Below are positions 5,903 through 9,242 of a DNA stretch of 9,242 nucleotides, one piece after another (the first letter of the stretch is position 1; each line of letters opens with the position of its first letter). The stretch is from Actinomycetes bacterium. Lineage in GTDB: Bacteria > Actinomycetota > Actinomycetes > Actinomycetales > Actinomycetaceae. Under the pieces are notes generated by a model. The model was not told the origin of the DNA, did not search any database, and was given only the letters and a program-made list of their open reading frames with translations. Location of the stretch: contig JAEZVQ010000092.1 in assembly GCA_023420745.1 (NCBI GenBank), forward strand, positions 1 to 9,242, in the 5' to 3' direction. A program made the translations under genes and the position numbers.

Positions 5903-7330
5903 ATGGTGAAGAAGAATAACGCTGCTTCAGCTCCCGGCACCGACGCCGCCACTGAAGAGCTCACCGCCCAGGCAGTCGCAACCGAGAACGCCGCCGGCAC
6001 GACGGACGCGACATCGGCGACCTCCGCAGATTCGCGCGGCGACGCCGCGCTACGCATCGGAGGTGACGAGGTCATCCTCGAACGCGTCACAGCAACGCAG
6101 GGCAATGACGGTCTCGCCGTCAGCAAACTCCTCGCCAGCACCGGCACCGTGACTTACGATCCCGGTTTCACCAACACCGCGTCGTGCGCCTCAGCCATCA
6201 CCTATATCGACGGCGGTGCCGGGATTCTGCGCTACCGCGGTTACCCGATCGAACAGCTGGCCAAGCACTCGAGCTTCCTCGAAGTGGCCTACCTGCTGAT
6301 CTACGGTGAGCTTCCCCAAGCGAGCGTCCTCGAAGCATTCCTGCGACGTGTCAAACGCCACCGCCTCCTCCACGAAGATTTCAAGGCGTTCTTCACCGCG
6401 TTCCCGCACAATGGGCACCCGATGGCTATCCTCCAAGCCGGCGTTGCTGGGCTGGCGACCTACTATCAGGAGACGCTCGATCCCAAGGACGATCGCGCGA
6501 TGGATCTCGCCTCCGTGCTGCTGCTGGCCAAGCTGCCCACGATGATTGCTTACATTGCTAAGCGTGCGGCGGGGTTGCCGCTGCTCTACCCTGACGCGCA
6601 GCGGTCCTACACCGAAGATTTCATCCGGATGACTTTCGGGCTGCCCTACCAGGCCTACGACATTGATCCGGCATTTGTGCGTGCCCTCGACATGCTCCTT
6701 ATCCTCCACGCTGATCACGAGCAGAACTGCTCGACCTCAACGGTGCGAATGGTGGGCTCATCCCAGGCGAATATGTACGCCTCCGTCGCCGCCGGTGTGG
6801 GCGCGCTGTCCGGGCCGCTTCACGGTGGCGCCAATGAGGCGGTGCTCCGAATGCTCCACGATATTCGCGACTCCGATATGACGGTCAAGGATTACGTCGC
6901 GAAAGCGAAAGACAAGAACTCCTCGGTGCGGCTGATGGGGTTCGGTCATCGCGTGTACAAGAACTACGACCCGCGTGCGGCAATCGTCAAGGAAACCGCG
7001 CACGACGTGCTCGAACGCCTGGGGAAGAAAGACGAGCTCCTCGACATCGCCATGGAGCTCGAAGAGATTGCCCTGAGCGACGACTACTTTATCGAGCGCA
7101 AGCTCTACCCCAACGTCGATTTCTACACCGGGCTGATCTACTCGGCGATGGGATTCCCGACGACGATGTTCACCCCGCTGTTCGCACTCGGTCGGCTTCC
7201 CGGCTGGATCGCGCAGTACCGCGAAATGGCTCGCGATCCCGAAGGGCGAATCGGTCGCCCGCGCCAGATTTACACCGGCGAGGTCGAGCGCGACTACGTT
7301 CCGCTGCGCCAGCGTACCGTCAGCGCCTAA
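5903..7330 (+). CDS. gltA: Citrate synthase (type II, GltA family)
   Basis: The enzyme condenses acetyl-CoA with oxaloacetate to make citrate, the entry step of the TCA cycle. The catalytic triad is visible: H307 in PLHGGAN, H349 in GFGHRVYKNYDPRA and D406 in NVDFYTG. HADHEQNCSTSTVRMVGSSQANMYAS (from H269) and FPHNGHPMAI are also family-typical. The N-terminal domain begins near residue 48, with DPGFTNTASCASAITYIDGGAGILRYRGYPIEQLA as in type II enzymes. Residues 1-47 are an Ala/Thr/Glu-rich extension not expected to fold, which makes the 475-residue protein longer than E. coli GltA (427). ATG 5903 sits 6 nt after the AAGGGG core (5891-5896); GTG 5900 immediately before is a possible start too close to it. 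The gene overlaps the convergent maf gene by 4 nt. Confidence 0.96.
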   Translation: MVKKNNAASAPGTDAATEELTAQAVATENAAGTTDATSATSADSRGDAALRIGGDEVILERVTATQGNDGLAVSKLLASTGTVTYDPGFTNTASCASAITYIDGGAGILRYRGYPIEQLAKHSSFLEVAYLLIYGELPQASVLEAFLRRVKRHRLLHEDFKAFFTAFPHNGHPMAILQAGVAGLATYYQETLDPKDDRAMDLASVLLLAKLPTMIAYIAKRAAGLPLLYPDAQRSYTEDFIRMTFGLPYQAYDIDPAFVRALDMLLILHADHEQNCSTSTVRMVGSSQANMYASVAAGVGALSGPLHGGANEAVLRMLHDIRDSDMTVKDYVAKAKDKNSSVRLMGFGHRVYKNYDPRAAIVKETAHDVLERLGKKDELLDIAMELEEIALSDDYFIERKLYPNVDFYTGLIYSAMGFPTTMFTPLFALGRLPGWIAQYREMARDPEGRIGRPRQIYTGEVERDYVPLRQRTVSA

Positions 7331-8076
7331 CGTTGAGCGGTGCCGAGCTCCGATGGCGGGAGTTCGGCACCGCGGCGCCGGTTCCACGTGTCCGGCCAGA
7401 ACACGCCGAGATCGCTGGCGAGGCGACGGGCCAGTGGCAGAGATAAGCCCACCACTGAATGAGGATCGCCGGTGACACCGCGGATGAAGGCACCGCCCAG
7501 CCCGTCAATAGTGAACGCGCCGGCGACGTTGAGCGGTTCACCCGTGGCGACGTAGGCATTGATCTCCGCCTCGCTCATCTCGGTGAAATGCACGAGGGTG
7601 GCTTCACTGCCGCTGACCTCCTTCACGTTGGCGGAGGGTTCAGTATTCACCCCGTCAGAGAGCACGATGAGGTGGTGCCCGGTGTGGAGTGTCACCGTCG
7701 CACCGGACAGGTCGCGGATCCGTCGCTTCGCCACCTGAGGATCGTGCGGTTTGCCGAGGAGATCACCACCGACCTCGAGCATCGAATCACAGCCAATCAC
7801 CACGACGCTCGCGTCCGTGTCGACATCATGGCGAGAGGCAAATTCGCGCAGCGCCGCACTGTCGAGGGATGAGGCAACCGCACGAGCTTTTGCCCGAGCC
7901 AGCGCGCACACTTTGCGCTCAGCCTCATCGGCCGACGCGGGAGAGGCAAAACTCGCCAGCACCGCATCCTCATCGACGTCGGAGACCTGGATGAACGGCT
8001 CGACGCCCGCGTTGCGAAGCGTCCACGCGCGTGCCGGCGACTGCGACGCAAGGACGACGAGAGCGCGGGCACTCAT
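7327..8076 (-). CDS. maf: Maf family nucleotide pyrophosphatase
   Basis: Maf proteins hydrolyse non-canonical or modified nucleoside triphosphates to monophosphates, cleaning the nucleotide pool in the cytoplasm. The 249-residue product has the N-terminal S11-x-S13-x-x-R16 motif in LASQSPARAWTLRNAGVE, the catalytic-region GCDSMLEVGGDLLGKP (D97, K109), and YVATGEPLNVAGAFTIDGLGGAFI with GDPHSVVGLSLPL, as in actinobacterial Maf. An insert of about 15 residues (72-90, SAALREFASRHDVDTDASV) precedes the GCDS strand. The frame is open further upstream, but ATG 8076 gives the family start, and it overlaps the stop of the DUF885 gene as ATGA, which implies translational coupling. The last 15 or so residues lie over a strong hairpin that probably ends gltA. 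The substrate preference cannot be read from the sequence. Confidence 0.94.
   Translation of the reverse strand: MSARALVVLASQSPARAWTLRNAGVEPFIQVSDVDEDAVLASFASPASADEAERKVCALARAKARAVASSLDSAALREFASRHDVDTDASVVVIGCDSMLEVGGDLLGKPHDPQVAKRRIRDLSGATVTLHTGHHLIVLSDGVNTEPSANVKEVSGSEATLVHFTEMSEAEINAYVATGEPLNVAGAFTIDGLGGAFIRGVTGDPHSVVGLSLPLARRLASDLGVFWPDTWNRRRGAELPPSELGTAQR
7338..7372. terminator. 14-bp hairpin after gltA, inside the end of maf
   Basis: Bases 7338-7351 pair with 7359-7372 along 14 positions with a single G-U pair (7347-7363) and a 7-nt loop. It starts 8 nt after the gltA stop. Neither strand has a T-run after it. On the minus strand it encodes about residues 235-247 of Maf. It is the best candidate for the gltA transcript end, and could slow polymerase from both sides of this overlapping convergent junction. 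Confidence 0.6.
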
Positions 8077-9242
8077 CGCGTCCCCGCATTCATGCTCGCA
8101 CCGACCCCGGTCAGATCCGGTTCCACTCCCAGCGCTATCGGCAGCGTGGCGAGGGGAAGCCCACCGTGCGTCAGCGCCTGGTCGTGGAAATCGCGCAGCG
8201 ACGCGTCCGGGTGTGCGGCGAGGTAGAGATCGCGGCAGCGCTGCCACTCATGCTGACCGAGCGCGTAGGACGATGCTTGCCCCGCCCACCCGAGATAGCG
8301 GTTGACCTCGAAAGCGAGGAACGAGGGGAGCATCGCGACATTCGACGACATGAACGCCCACACGTCCTCGCGCGTCCACACCTCTCCCGACACCGACGGC
8401 ACACCGGCAAACGGCGATGAGGCGAGCGCATCCGCCCAGGTGTCGTCGTCGATACCGACTTCACGCCGCTCGAGGGCGGTGAGGCGCGGGCGCCGAGTGT
8501 GCAGACCGATGTCAACGATCACGCGCGCGGCACGCAGCCGTTGCGCGTCGAGCATCCCCATACGCTCGGCTGGATCGGCGAGGAATCCGAGGTGATCCAT
8601 CAGTTCCTCGGCATAGAGCGCCCAGCCTTCGCCATGACCGGAGTACCAGCAGGTGCGCCGCCAGTCGTTGAGGGTGTCGCGATTCGCTGTCGCTACCCCG
8701 ATTTGCATATGGTGACCGGGCATTCCCTCGTGGTAGACAGTTGTTTTTTCCTGCCAGGTGTGGAATACCTCCTGGCCGGGTGGGACGGCCCACCACATAC
8801 GTCCTGGACGCGAAAAATCGTCACTCGGCCCGGTGTAGTAGATGGAGCCATCGCCAGACTGGGCGATACAGCATTCAATGCGGCGCATCGCGTCGGGGAC
8901 GGTGAAATGCGTGCCTGAGAGGACGTGCATCGCCTCGTCCGCGGTGTCTTGCATCCACCGTTGCAAAGCCGCAGTGCCGTGGACACGGTAGCGCTCATCG
9001 CCATTCAACCGTTCGAGCGCCTCGCGTACCGACACCCCCTCGCCGTAGAGTTCGCGGGCGATGGCACGCTGCTCGCGGTCAATGTCGGCTAGGCGCATCA
9101 GTGCCCACTGGTAGGCAGCGTCGGTATCAATGGTGGTTCCGAGGAACCCGCGCGAGCACAGCGCGTACACGTCGCCACCCACCGCGTCATCGACACGGGC
9201 GCCGGGCAGGACATCGGTTTCCATCCAGCGGCGCAGCTGCTC
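8073..9242 (-). CDS. DUF885 family protein, predicted metalloprotease-like (N-terminus outside window)
   Basis: The last 389 residues are present and the frame runs off the window edge, continuing upstream of the internal ATG at 9224 with EQLRRW. The diagnostic motif is HEGMPGHHMQ (H171, E172, H177, H178, Q180 of the fragment), the DUF885 HE-x4-HH-x-Q pattern that looks like a zinc site. It is followed by GEGWALYAEEL (204-214), with E205 as a likely further ligand. The C-terminal block YLGWAGQASSYALGQHEW...FHDQALTHGGLPLATLP also fits the family. No signal peptide can be judged because the start is missing. DUF885 proteins are thought to be metal-dependent peptidases, but the substrate is generally unknown. 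The stop overlaps the maf start as ATGA, so the two genes are probably one operon. Full-length members are commonly about 550 residues, so roughly a third may be missing. Confidence 0.9.
   Translation of the reverse strand, partial: EQLRRWMETDVLPGARVDDAVGGDVYALCSRGFLGTTIDTDAAYQWALMRLADIDREQRAIARELYGEGVSVREALERLNGDERYRVHGTAALQRWMQDTADEAMHVLSGTHFTVPDAMRRIECCIAQSGDGSIYYTGPSDDFSRPGRMWWAVPPGQEVFHTWQEKTTVYHEGMPGHHMQIGVATANRDTLNDWRRTCWYSGHGEGWALYAEELMDHLGFLADPAERMGMLDAQRLRAARVIVDIGLHTRRPRLTALERREVGIDDDTWADALASSPFAGVPSVSGEVWTREDVWAFMSSNVAMLPSFLAFEVNRYLGWAGQASSYALGQHEWQRCRDLYLAAHPDASLRDFHDQALTHGGLPLATLPIALGVEPDLTGVGASMNAGTR

Noticed and set aside
8077..8247. Upstream extension of the maf frame
   Set aside because: It lies inside the DUF885 gene in another frame. 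The Maf family start is at ATG 8076.

Overview
The window looks like a chromosomal core region of a high-G+C Gram-positive bacterium (Actinomycetota). I place it tentatively near the Actinomycetaceae or related Actinomycetales. The reasons are moderately high G+C, several GTG starts, a lipoprotein peptide-binding protein with an actinobacterial look, an actinobacterial TypA, a 7Fe ferredoxin of the FdxA type, and a Maf protein with the actinobacterial GCDS motif. The genus cannot be fixed from the sequence alone. I found no mobile element, CRISPR array, tRNA or rRNA, and nothing that looks like a new defence or biosynthetic system.

Layout, left to right. (1) 1-345: C-terminal end of a peptide-transport ATPase, followed by a 218-nt gap and a lipoprotein oligopeptide-binding protein (564-2246). 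Together these are the end of an Opp/Dpp-type peptide importer locus. Two strong hairpins (2256-2282 and 2301-2347) close it. (2) 2398-3009 (-): a small membrane PH-domain protein, convergent with the importer and divergent from typA. (3) 3106-5046 (+): typA/bipA, a ribosome-associated GTPase. (4) 5064-5345 (-): a 93-residue SH3-like protein, convergent with typA and divergent from fdxA. (5) 5397-5720 (+): fdxA ferredoxin, then a structured 182-nt gap, then citrate synthase gltA (5903-7330). (6) 7327-8076 (-): maf, translationally coupled (ATGA) to an upstream DUF885 metalloprotease-like gene (8073-9242, cut by the window edge). This pair is convergent with gltA, and the two stop codons overlap.

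The genes do not form one pathway. They are peptide import, translation/ribosome biogenesis under stress (TypA), redox and central carbon metabolism (FdxA, GltA), and nucleotide house-cleaning plus peptide hydrolysis (Maf, DUF885). The more interesting signals lie between genes. Three starts (PH protein, typA, SH3 protein) lack a Shine-Dalgarno site and have a TAnnnT -10-like hexamer 7-8 nt upstream, which suggests leaderless mRNAs. One -10 sequence may serve both fdxA and its divergent neighbour. Two consecutive perfect or near-perfect hairpins lie in the gltA leader. A 14-bp hairpin after gltA is embedded in the maf coding end. dapC, which often follows fdxA in actinobacteria, is not between fdxA and gltA here.
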